From positions 38,913,369-38,977,368 of the forward strand of contig CM039463.1 in NCBI GenBank assembly GCA_022414725.1: DNA of 64,000 nucleotides, written 5' to 3'. This document shows, one piece after another, positions 54,902 to 64,000 of the stretch. Numbering within the stretch: the first letter of the stretch is position 1; each line of letters begins with the position of its first letter. Below the pieces are notes generated by a model that saw only the letters and a list, made by a program, of their open reading frames with translations, searched no databases and was not told the DNA's origin. A program made the position numbers and the translations under genes. This DNA comes from Microglena sp. YARC. Taxonomy: Eukaryota; Chlorophyta; Chlorophyceae; Chlamydomonadales; Chlamydomonadaceae.

Positions 54902-57900
54902 GGTGCCTTGCATGGAACATCAGAGGACAACTCAGTGTTCTAAGCAGCTGCGGTGCAGCAATGAAAGTGGTGAGAAAACACAACATTTTATTGTTTTCAC
55001 ACACAGGGGTGCGTGGCCAGCTAGACACCCCCACATTCCAGGTTCAAATGCCTTTCTTGTGCCCTCGCCCCAAGTTGAGCAAGGATGGGGGGGTCGCTAT
55101 CTATGTCCGCACTTGCCTAAATGCTACTTTAGTCCATGAGGCACCTGAATTAGGCATGGCATGGATTCGCATACATGGAACACACATTGTGTGTGCTATA
55201 TCCCACATGCTAACAGCTCATACTACAAACATGGTGACGACTGCATTAGTATAGAGGACCACTTCCTCACTCTAGGTAAAATCATTGGGAACTTCCAGGA
55301 AAAAGGCAACGTTATGGTGATGGGTGACTTCAACGCTCGGGTTGGTCTTGGTGTGGACAATGATGATACCGAGTTAGGAGATGAACCAGTATCCAAACCA
55401 ATAGTACAGCCCCCAACCAAACCATTCAACCGAGGTGTAGCATGGACACAGCTCCCCCCAATCGATTGGGGGGGCCCTACTCCAGCTATGTGTAGTAACT
55501 GGTCTTATCATCCTTAACGGTAGAACAGAAGGTGATATGCAAGGTGCACATACCTTCTTTGCAGATGGCATGGACAAGAAATCTGTCATTGATTATGCGC
55601 TAGCCGCCCCTAGTCTTCTCAACACCCCTGGTGTCAAGTTTAGTGTGGCTCCCAAGCATGACTGCCCTCTCAGGCCCGGGGGTGGAAAGTTTGACCACAT
55701 GCCTATCACACTCCACATACCAGATGCTGCCCTTAGGCCTTCTCAAGGTACTATTAGTACACCTGCTGGTGGTAAACCTTCGCCCAAACTGAAATGGAAA
55801 GACAACTATGTCCAGATGTATGCACACACAATTAAGCGTGATCCAGACGTTAACCGATTACTTGACAATGAACTCCATAGCTCATCTATGGAAGATTCAG
55901 AGAAGGGGATTGCTAGTGCTATTGAACTAGCCATAAGCAAATGCACACCATGTCACAAACCTGTAGCTAAGCGTAAGCACGGGCCCGTGAACGCATGGTA
56001 TGATGATGAATGCAATCGTGCTAGACAGGCAGCAAGCCAAGCAGAACATCAACATGGCTCTAGCTCTGACTTGGCTGGTTCTATGCACAAGGAGTACAAG
56101 AGGATTCTCAGAAGAAAGAAGAGGAAGTGGCTAGAAACACGCATGGAGAACCTTCATACGAATCTTCGGCATAATCCGAAAAGTTTTTGGAAAGACGTGC
56201 GTGAGCCTAACAAGGCCACTACGGCAGACATCACAATTCATGATTGGACTGATTATTTTGCAGACCTCTTTGATGTGCAAGTAGGTATTGATCCAAGTCT
56301 GGATGCTAGGGACTTGTCCCTCAATCTGATGGACCTCAGATAGAGGCCGCACCAACATGGTTATGTCAAGACTTTACCACCAAGGAGGTGTTTTCTGTTC
56401 TCCAATCCCTACGGAAAAACTCCTCCCCCGGGGTAGATGGTATCCCTGCAGAATGGTAACAGATGTGCTTCCATGAAGCCAACTCCCGATTTGTACAAGC
56501 TATGACTAACCTGTTTAATCTCATCTGGAAGACTTCTTACCCTAGCCAATGGGCTGCAGCTGCCTTGGTACCCGTACCCAAATCCAAAGGCAGTGTGTAT
56601 GACAAGGACAACTATCGAGGTCTTGCGGTGAGCAACTCCATAGGAAAGATCTTCTCCCTTTGCATGCTACGTAGACTAGATGATTGGTCAGAAGAATTCA
56701 ACCTCAGAGCCGCTGGCCAATATGGATTTAAAAGTGGTAGGGGTACTGCAGATGCATCATTCATTCTTAACCATATTGTAGATAAATATAGAGAAAAGAA
56801 AAAATCACTCTTTGTGGCTTTTGTTGATTTCAAGAAGGCTTATGATTGGGTCAACAGAGACTTGCTATGGGATTGCTTAGCAAGGCTAGGAGTCAAGGAC
56901 CCTATCTCAGTATTCTGAAGTCCATGTATATTCATGTTGTTTTCCAAGTTCGCCTACATGGGGACATTGGATCCTCCTTTCCATCCCTTGTAGGAGTTAA
57001 ACAAGGAGACCCCCTATCCCACTCCTATTCGGTCTGTTCATTGATAGAATTGAATCGTTCCTCCAATCCAAGCTCCCAAATGTAGGGGCTGAGCTTAGGG
57101 GAAAGATTCTGCAACTGTTACTTTATGCTGATGACCTAGCTATAATGGCAGAATCCCCGGCAGATATGCAAGCGATGCTTGACTGTCTGAGAGATTTCTG
57201 TGAGGCTACTAAGATGGCTGCGAATATAAAGAAAACTGAGATTGTCGTTTTCAACAAGCAATTCTGTGATGAGGCCCGCATGGATCCTGATTACAAATTT
57301 GTCTATGATGGAGCACAACTTTCTACAAAGTTATCTTTTATCTACTTGGGATCCCTCTTTGTGGATGGTGACTCAAGCAATCGTGCAAAAGCTGCTTTTT
57401 CTAGGATGCTCACTAAGGCCCAAAAGGCACACCACATGCTCCGTAGGCGATGCCATACTATGGAGATATACAATATTGATATTCTCACCCACCTGTTTGA
57501 TTCTCTTGTACAACCTATCCTGGATTTTGGCTGTGAGGTGTGGGCTCCTTCTATTCTGAACAACACACTTATCTCAAATGACCATGCTTGTGAGAAATGG
57601 CATAGAGGTATACTTAAACAAATGTTGGGTGTTTGCCAATCTACTACATCTAATATTATCATGGAAGAGCTGGGTAGAACCCCGTTGTGTTTTGCTTGGC
57701 TTAAACAAGCTTTGCGCTTCTGGAACAAGACCATACATAAAGAACCTGAGGATCTCATTAGAATGGCTCTTGAGGAATCTTTTGACTCCAACACTGGCTG
57801 GGTTCATGACTTGCGTTGTGCTCTCCACAAGCTAGGATCCAGTAAAAACATCAACATTTTGGAGGCTGTCGATGTCGAAGGTATTATGTCTGAAGTTTTT

Positions 57901-58187
57901 GAGTCATGGAGGTTTAAGTACCCAAGTGACACCAATGTAGTTAGAGACATCCCTGATGAGAGAAGGGTTGGCTTTAAACGCCTCCGATACCAAAAATGGT
58001 TCGCAGCCAACAGCAATGATGAGAATGGCTTGATTCCCTTTACATCCGCCTTACATAAGCAGGATCAGATTCGTTCTATAGCACAGTTTAGAATGGGTTC
58101 CCATTGGCTGAACACAGAAAGAATGAGGGTGGTGGATAGAGCACACATCCCTCGCTCAATGAGACACTGTCAAATGTGTGGGTTCTG
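54902..58187 (+). pseudogene. LINE ORF2 (APE endonuclease + reverse transcriptase)
   Basis: This is the same protein as in LINE copy 1 but with frameshifts. Pieces are 54961-55254 and 55161-55517 (APE: VMGDFNARVGLG), 55537-56343 (SVIDYALAAPSL, KFDHMPITLHIP, linker), 56463-56918 (ALVPVPKSKGSVYDK, QYGFKSGRGTADA, FVDFKKAYDWV) and 57145-58187 (C-terminal region). The GDPLSP and YADD region (57005-57135) lies between frames, with YADDLAIM visible at 57125-57148. At least four frame breaks occur, for example at 55030-55070 and 56900-57050, and a stop replaces Tyr near 56458. There is no ATG before the first APE motif (WNIRG, about 54918-54932) in its frame. Confidence 0.92.
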
Positions 58188-58568
58188 TCAGCATGAATTG
58201 CGGTGCTCTCACGCGTTTTATGACTTGGTGACTACTTATGTACTTCCTTAGAACTATCGGCCCAGACAGTGTTTCTGTCTGTACTGTGTCAGCTTCCCGT
58301 AGACTGTGTCATCCTTCATGACACGGTGACAGCTTCCTGTTGACTGCGTCATCGGTCTCTCACTGACACACTCTGTATAGCCGGTGCCTGGCTTAAGTTT
58401 CCTGACTTAGGGTCTAGTCAGGTTACAGGCATCCGCCTCTCCCACCGCTGGTGTTCTTTGGCGTCCGCCTGTCCTTGTAACGCTATTCTTGTCTCCGTGT
58501 ATAGATTGGCGCGTCTGTCTCCGCCGCATACATCTCTCTCCACTCTTCGAAGTGCTTTCTAGCTGATA
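58188..58568 (+). repeat. 5' LTR of copia E
   Basis: It is 381 bp, bounded by TGTCAGC and GCTGATA. It matches the reverse complement of 50553-50895 over most of its length (CATGAATTGCGGTGCTCTCA, TGTATAGATTGGCGCGTCTG), with indels. Confidence 0.88.
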
Positions 58569-58582
58569 GGTTACGGGCTCAT
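58569..58582 (+). promoter_or_regulatory. putative primer binding site of copia E
   Basis: GGTTACGGGCTC begins right after the LTR end GCTGATA. It lacks the TGG start of a site complementary to a tRNA 3' end. It resembles GGTTATGGGCCC, the half-tRNA (initiator Met anticodon arm) primer site known from Drosophila copia, with two mismatches. The other copia family here has GGTTACGGTCC in the same place. Confidence 0.55.
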
Positions 58583-58603
58583 TACTTCTACCACTGCTTT
58601 ACA

Positions 58604-60816
58604 ATGCAACTTCCGCGTGGGCCTCCTGCCGGCTTCGAGAAACTTACCCCACAGAATGGTATTTCCTGGTCGCGCGGTATGGAGAGCGTCATTATCAGTA
58701 ATGGATGCGACCGAATTCTTCCTCTAAAGATTCGTGTTCCCACTGATTGGCTAGATGATTGCGCGCCAGCGGCCTCTGCTGCCGGAGATGAGTCTCCTTC
58801 CGATATCATGGAAGCCACCCCCCCCTCCAATACCTCCATTTCTCCGTCTCCTTCTCCTTTTGTCCAACGTCTCCGACCTGAGGTTGAGGATATTCTGATG
58901 CGCCTATGCTGTGTTTCCACACAGATTATCCAGTATGCAAGGTCGCCTCCACCCGCTGATGCCCGCTTTACCTACGACACTGTAGACCTTGCTCTCCATA
59001 GCCATGAAGATGGCTATGCTTACGGCAAGTCTGACGACTCAGAGGAAGATTTCTCTGATGATTGTATGGAAGATCTACAGAGTGCCAGAAGTGGCGACTT
59101 CGGTGGAGTCACTCCCTCTTCTGCTACTAGGGTTTTCCACACCTCCACTGTCTCTCCGGTGTATGAGCCTCAATTGGCACCTTCTCCTGCGGTCTTCAAG
59201 CCTCCGTCTGCCGCTCTGCTTGCGCCGCTTCCACCGGACCTACCTGAGGTGGTCAAGCCGTCTTTGCTGCGGAGTTCGTCTCTTGGTCCTTTGGGTCCTC
59301 TACTCAACCTTGCAGAGCAGGCTCGCAACCCTGCAGAGCGGGCTCTTGGTGCTTACCATACTCGGGCTCGCGAGGCTGCTGCCATGAGTGTCCACAGATC
59401 TGCTGCTGGCACCTCGCAGGAGCCCCTCCACCTCCACCGGTGGGATCTGCCACCTGCGCCTGGCCCTCCGCCGTCTATGAATCCTACGCTGTCCGGCATA
59501 TCCTGGGAACATCTGCTTGATGGCACACCACCTGTGCGGCTGGCTGTGCGGGACTGCCGGCTTATTCGCCAAGCCCAGTATGCTGGAAATTCTCTTGATC
59601 GCACTTTGTACGGTAGGCTGGATGAGGCAGCCCACTCGGGCTAATCTAGATAGAAAGGGTCGCCCTAAGCGTGTGATGGCTTACTCTGAGCTGGGTCATG
59701 AGTGTCGTGCTTTTCTAGGATCTGTGAAGGCAGGGATTAACTACCCTTCCCTGGAGGTGTTACCTTTGGTGGGATTGGGCGTAGGAACAATGATCTCCGA
59801 GGGTATCAGTATGTGAAGGTCCCTCTCAGTTTTGTTCCTGTTAGGCCTGATTTCGAGCTCGTTGCGAGTGTTGCGCGTTCCTTAGATCTCATTAGGAACT
59901 TAGATGATCAGCGCGCATATGATGCTGGCATTGCTGCCGAGTATTTTATGTCGGTTCGTGCCTCGTATGCTCCTGTGCCTGATCCTCTTGCTGCTGGACC
60001 CTCGGCCTCTCATGGTGAGTCTCGTGTAGATCCTGCACTGTTGGGTTTTAGTGCCCTGCCCTGGAACGTCAGGAGTTCATGTGTCTCACTATGATGCTTG
60101 CGAACATGACGGATGCGATAGTCAATGTGTATCAGGATTTTGCCACTCCTCGGGATATCTTCTTGCATATCCGAAGACAGCGTTTCTGATGCTCTTGCTG
60201 CTCGTGTCCCTCTCATGCTTGTTGAGCTTCGGCGTGCAACCATGGACAACTCTGAACCTGTGGATGTGTTCTTTCGCAGGGTCCGGGGCTTGTGCACTGA
60301 CCTCCGCAGTGCGGGATACCCACAGCCTCAGCGCCATGCCATGCATACTATTATTAATGGCATCATGCACCCCCGCTTCGACTCTCTGCGGCTACAGTTT
60401 GGTCTCGCACTGCATCAGAACCAGCCTGTTGATTACTGGACCTGTCTGGCAGCATATAGATCATTAGATTTCTTGAACGTGTCTCTCCCTAAGTCTGATC
60501 CGAGGCATCCTGGTTGGTCCCGCGATCCTCCCCAAGTCCCTGCCAATGCTGCTTTTCAGCGTGGCAGGGGACCTGGTCCTCAGGGTTCCGGGACTACCAA
60601 GAGGCGCTTGGATTGCACTTGGGGCCCCTGTCTTTCCAAAACGAGCCACTCGGAGGACCGTTGCTGGACGAAACATCCGCACCTGCGAAAGGCCAAGGCT
60701 GGTGCACCGGGCATTGAACCCGTGCCCGTTGCCTTGGTCCTTCCAGGTTCGCTGACTCGCAAGCAGTTGTCCTCCTTGCAGGCTCAGATTGATGGGTACG
60801 CCATGTCCAAGAACTA
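58604..60816 (+). pseudogene. copia E gag
   Basis: Gag builds the virus-like particle and packages RNA. The first frame (58604-59644, 346 codons from the first ATG after the LTR) is acidic and Pro/Ser-rich without a named domain. Homologous reading continues in other frames at 59640-59816, 59813-60094 and 60125-60817. The last holds a Gag-like segment (SEPVDVFFRRVRGLCTDLRS, MHTIINGIMHPRFDSLRLQF) and a Cys/His cluster CTWGPCLSKTSHSEDRCW, a possible atypical zinc knuckle. Three or more frameshifts break the gene. Gag is unusually long for a copia element, mainly because of the N-terminal acidic extension. Confidence 0.8.
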
Positions 60817-61031
60817 GGAGGTACGCTCTGTCCTATTCTCTTGCACTACGAAGTTCTCTAACGTGTGTAGCCCTAGTCTTTCTGAGGGTGTCTGGCATGT
60901 GGACTCTGGAGCTGGAATGTCAATCACGGGTGATAAGTCTTTGTTCACTGTGTTTGAATCTTCTGCTGTTGGGCCTACGGTTCGATTTGGTGACGGGGTG
61001 ATTCAAACGGTCAGAGGGTAAGGGATCCATT
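60817..61031 (+). pseudogene. copia E protease
   Basis: Reading GVWHVDSGAGMSITGDKSLF at about 60890-60950 gives the copia aspartic protease active site (DSG) with the typical following ..M(T/S)(I/G)TG. The frame meets a stop at TVRG* near 61020. The next frame (GKGSIVLCSDW) continues into the integrase frame, so a one-base shift divides protease from integrase. The enzyme would process Gag-Pol inside the particle. Confidence 0.85.
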
Positions 61032-62906
61032 GTGTTATGTAGTGATTGGTTACCAACATCAATCACTCTAACCAATGTTCTTTATATCCCTCACTGTCCG
61101 GTGAATCTCCTGTCAGTAAATGCTGTGGCTCATTCTCTCCACTGCCAGGTTTCTTTTGATAGTCTTAGTTGCACTGCCACTCAGGACTCTTCTGTTCTCT
61201 GGTCCTTCCCTGCCTCCAGTGATGGTGTGTACAAGTTTGCATGTAGGCCTTGTCACACCTCCAGTCTTTGTTTAAGAGTTGCTGACAATTATCCAGCGTT
61301 TGCACTTGATGTTGATGAGGACGGTGGGGTTGTTCTCCCTACCACTCCTGCATGGTTGTGGCATAGGCGGTTGGGTCATCCCGGCTATAGTGCCTTACAC
61401 AAACTTGTCAAGAGTGGTATGGTTAAGAACTTACCCCTCAGTCTGGGTCAAGTGCAAAAGTTGGGTAAGATCCCATGTGATGCTTGTCACAAGGCTAAGG
61501 GCAAACGTCTCCCTTTTCCTAAAGAAAGCAAAACTGAGATCCGTGCACCTCTCCAACGACTTCACTTGGATATAATGGGACCAGTTCATATTAGGGGTCT
61601 GCGTGGGGAGTTTTACATCCTGTGCCTCATAGACCAATTCTCTGGCTTTGCTGAAGTATTGTGCTTGAGGACCAGGGATGAAGCTCCCTTAGCAGTCCAA
61701 ACTATCATCCTCAGATGGTCAAATCAGCTGCAGGGGTTTGCCTTTAAGTGTCTGAGATCTGACAGGGCCAAAGAGTTTATAGTTAAATGGTTCGAGGATT
61801 GGCTGATATCGGTTGGGGCAGTACATGAGTTATCGTTGGTGTACACTGCTCAGCAGAACGCAACTGTGGAAAGGTATAATGGGGTCTTGCAGTCTATAGC
61901 TAGGAGTATCCACCTGGAATCAAAGCTAGCTAAGTCTTTCTGGCCTTATGCCTTCCTAGCTGCTTGTTACCTTCGTAACCGACTGCCCAATCAGGGACGC
62001 AAGACACCTTATGAGTTGTTTTATGGGGTGATGCCTGATGTGTCGTTGTTACGTGTGTTTGGATGCCCCTGCTATGTCACGTTAGTCAATGGGAAGAAAC
62101 GTAACAAGCTGGACGAAAGGGCGTTATCTGGTAGACTGGTTGGGTATTCTCTGGTGAGTAAGGGTTATTTTATTTGGGTTCCTAAGTTGCGCCAGGTAGT
62201 AGAGAGTCGTGATGTACTCTTCTATGAACAGTTTAGCTATAACTGTATTCCTGGGCTTCCTCCCTATGACGGGTCGCCGTATGTTTCTAGCATCCCTGCC
62301 GCTATCAACGGACACATGCCTGAGGCTGCGGGCCATTCCTTAGATCCTTTGCTTTCCCCAATTGTTGACCACTGTCCTGGCCATAGGATGATTCTGCGTC
62401 CCAGGTTAGGGGCTGCTGGTACTGTATTGCGTGAGAATGCACTGGGCGGGCGAGGTTCTGCAGTTCCTACGGATAAAATCTTAGCCGAATCTCAGGGGGT
62501 CGCCAGGCCCTCCTCTGCGTCAAATTCCGTCGGTGAAGCTCTAGGATTACGACAATCTCAGATCATAGTGGAGCCTCTTATAGGTCCATTATCTAATAGT
62601 CACCCTGCTCCAATCATCTTGGATGGCTCGAAGGGGTTGGTGAGCGCTTCGCCTCCTGCCGTTCCTGATAGATTAATCGGGAGCCCGGGTGATGATGTAG
62701 CCTTTGCCGATAGTGCAAGTGATGATCTTGATCATTGGTCAGGCTCCGATACTGCGTATGGCTGGGGTGTTCCGGTCGACCCAGGCTTCGTTGAATTAGA
62801 GGCAAATAAGGCCGGCCCTGTTCAACCAGGCAGTAGTTCTGCACTGGGGGCTCTACTACCGGTTACTGCTGATACTGCTGATATCCCGCTGCTCATGTAC
62901 AAGTAA
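61032..62906 (+). pseudogene. copia E integrase
   Basis: This open frame of 624 codons is the longest intact piece of the element. It begins with the end of the protease domain (LPTSITLTNVLYIPHCPVNL). The GAG-pre-integrase zinc region follows (LWHRRLGHPGYSAL, then CDACHKAKGKRL, about residues 109-155). The integrase core has LHLDIMGPV, CLRSDRAKEF and NATVERYNGVLQ as D, D and E motifs, then RVFGCPCYVTLVNGKKR and VGYSLVSKGYFIW. The last 200 residues are a low-complexity linker toward RT, ending at TAA at 62904-62906. All catalytic residues are visible. Confidence 0.94.
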
Positions 62907-62911
62907 ACTGC

Positions 62912-64000
62912 TTGTACGTGGGAGCATCTGTTGCCCCCTCCACTGAACTAACCTATAAAGCTGCCATGCTCCCTACCAACCCTGACAGGGATCAATGGCT
63001 TCTTGCTATGAAGGATGAGATGGCTTCCCTACATGCCCATGGTACTTGGGTACTCACTCCACAGCCTCGTAAGCAAAAGATCCTGTCAGGCAGGTGGTTA
63101 TTTGTGAAGAAGTTTGGGGTTGATGGTTCTATACGCTTCAAGGCACGTTTTTGTGGTACGTGGCTTTCTGCAACGTCCTGGGCTGGATTTTCATGACGTA
63201 TATGCCCCTGTCTCCTCTAAAGCAGGTCTTCGGGTGCTCCTGGCTGCCATCACTCATAGAAAGATGTTTGTCCGGCAGCTGGACATCAAAACTGCATTTC
63301 TGAACGCTAAGCTGGAACCTGGTCTGGATCTGTACTGCCGCCAGCCTGAGGGCTTTCAGCACCTTGGTCCCAACGGTGTTCCCCTTGTGTGCAAGCTGCT
63401 CAAGTCTCTTTATGGATTGAAGCAGGCACCCAGGGCTTGGAGTAGGGATGTCAAGCGGGTTCTGGTTGCACACGGCTTCACTATGTGCAAGGCTGAACCT
63501 GCTCTGTATTTTACGAAAGGATTCTGATGGTGGGTGGAGCTATGTTCTGACCTATGTTGATGATTTTATCTGTGCTTTTAGTGAGCTGGATAGGTATGTG
63601 TTGCTTATCCAGGCTATGGAAAAGGCTGGCTGGGAGGTCAAAGAGATGGGTGTTCCGGTTCAGTTCCTCTCTTTGGACATGCATGTTACACTTGATTCTG
63701 AAGGCAGGTGTGTTCAGATCAACATCTCTCAGCACACCTACATTGTTGATCTGGTGGAGCAGTTTGGTCTTACTGATGCTGCCCCACCCAGGTTTGCTGC
63801 CCCCATGGCCAAGTCCACCGTTTCTGACGCCCCTGGAGAACCCCTGACGTCTAATAGCCAGTACCTCTCTCTTGTGGGTGCTTTGCTATACCTGGCTACT
63901 TGCACCAGGCCTGATATTTCTTTTGCTGTGAGCTACCTGTCCAGGTTTTCTGCTCACCCTACCGTCCCTCTCTGGGGGGCTGCCAAGCGGTTGCTCTTGT
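62912..64000 (+). pseudogene. copia E reverse transcriptase (cut by window end)
   Basis: The RVT_2 reverse transcriptase is spread over three frames. 62912-63196 reads DQWLLAMKDEMASLHAHGTW and LSGRWLFVKKFGVDGSIRFK. 63114-63527 reads FVVRGFLQRPGLDFHDVYAP, QLDIKTAFLNAKLEPGLDLY and LLKSLYGLKQAPRAW. After a one-base shift near 63515 come GGWSYVLTYVDDFICAF (catalytic YVDD), GVPVQFLSLDMHVTL, YLATCTRPDISFAVSYLSRF and WGAAKRLLL at the window edge. RNase H and the 3' LTR lie outside. Confidence 0.93.

Larger units (their letters stand above)
53771..58187 (+). mobile_element. LINE copy 2: longest copy, 3' end displaced by copia E
   Basis: This plus-strand LINE carries a repeat-bearing 5' leader, ORF1, and ORF2 (APE + RT). 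It ends at 58187 within the zinc knuckle (CQMCGF), where the copia E LTR begins; the last part should reappear after that element, outside the window. The 5' leader has TAGCAAGAC at 53773, 53808 and 53852 (35- and 44-bp steps) and GCATC microsatellite near 53925-53950. It interrupts copia F. Confidence 0.88.
58188..64000 (+). mobile_element. copia E: Ty1/copia element, runs off the window
   Basis: The 5' LTR (58188-58568) is followed directly by GGTTACGGGCTC as a putative primer site. Then come gag (from 58604), protease, integrase and RT up to the window end. It is inserted in LINE copy 2 at the zinc-knuckle codons. Several frameshifts are present in gag and pol. It is related to copia F and distinct from the A/D copia family. 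Confidence 0.92.

Overview
The window is a gene-poor, repeat-saturated stretch of a eukaryotic nuclear genome. I recognise no intact cellular protein-coding gene. Almost everything is transposable elements inserted into one another, plus satellites and remnants of two tRNA genes. The mix (Ty1/copia, Ty3/gypsy chromoviruses with a chromodomain, an APE-type LINE with a pentanucleotide tail, several TIR elements) and a moderate base composition suggest an alga or other plant-like protist. A green-lineage alga is my best guess, but the sequence does not prove it.

Layout. 1-6490: non-coding, with a 65-bp satellite, smaller tandem repeats, G-rich microsatellites, a 24-bp-arm hairpin and a perfect-looking 431-bp tandem duplication. 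6491-12216: a 5'-truncated LINE (minus strand) with an almost complete ORF2, split by a 1.69-kb TIR element ('T1', ends CACTCGGGG, target duplication cagt). 12953-35331: one copia element (minus) whose two LTRs share private variants. It was split by a chromovirus (15218-27561), which was itself split by a younger copia (19817-25572, target duplication attat) that carries a CACTA-like element. A long T1 copy (27562-32597) sits at the junction where the chromovirus 5' end and about 105 bp of copia are missing.

35332-43298: a low-copy spacer, tRNA-Pro-like pieces in reversed order, and a tRNA-Gly(UCC) gene cut in its D-arm by a 6.5-kb non-coding TIR element ('T2', 28-bp TIR, target duplication gtata). 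T2 is filled with satellite arrays. A solo LTR (target duplication gcatc) abuts the 3' end of the same tRNA.

43935-64000: a second nest read inward: copia D, then chromovirus G inside D, copia F inside G, a LINE inside F, and copia E inside that LINE. A short LINE copy with a ~297-bp (TAATG)n tail also lies inside F. The outer right-hand halves of these elements lie beyond the window.

Every retroelement reading frame except the LINE RT segment carries frameshifts, stops or insertions. Some frame breaks fall in homopolymers and could be assembly errors. The most unusual items are T2 inside the tRNA gene, the permuted-looking tRNA-Pro pieces, the T1 long/short pair, and the shared GGTTACGG primer site next to the LTRs of two distinct copia families.
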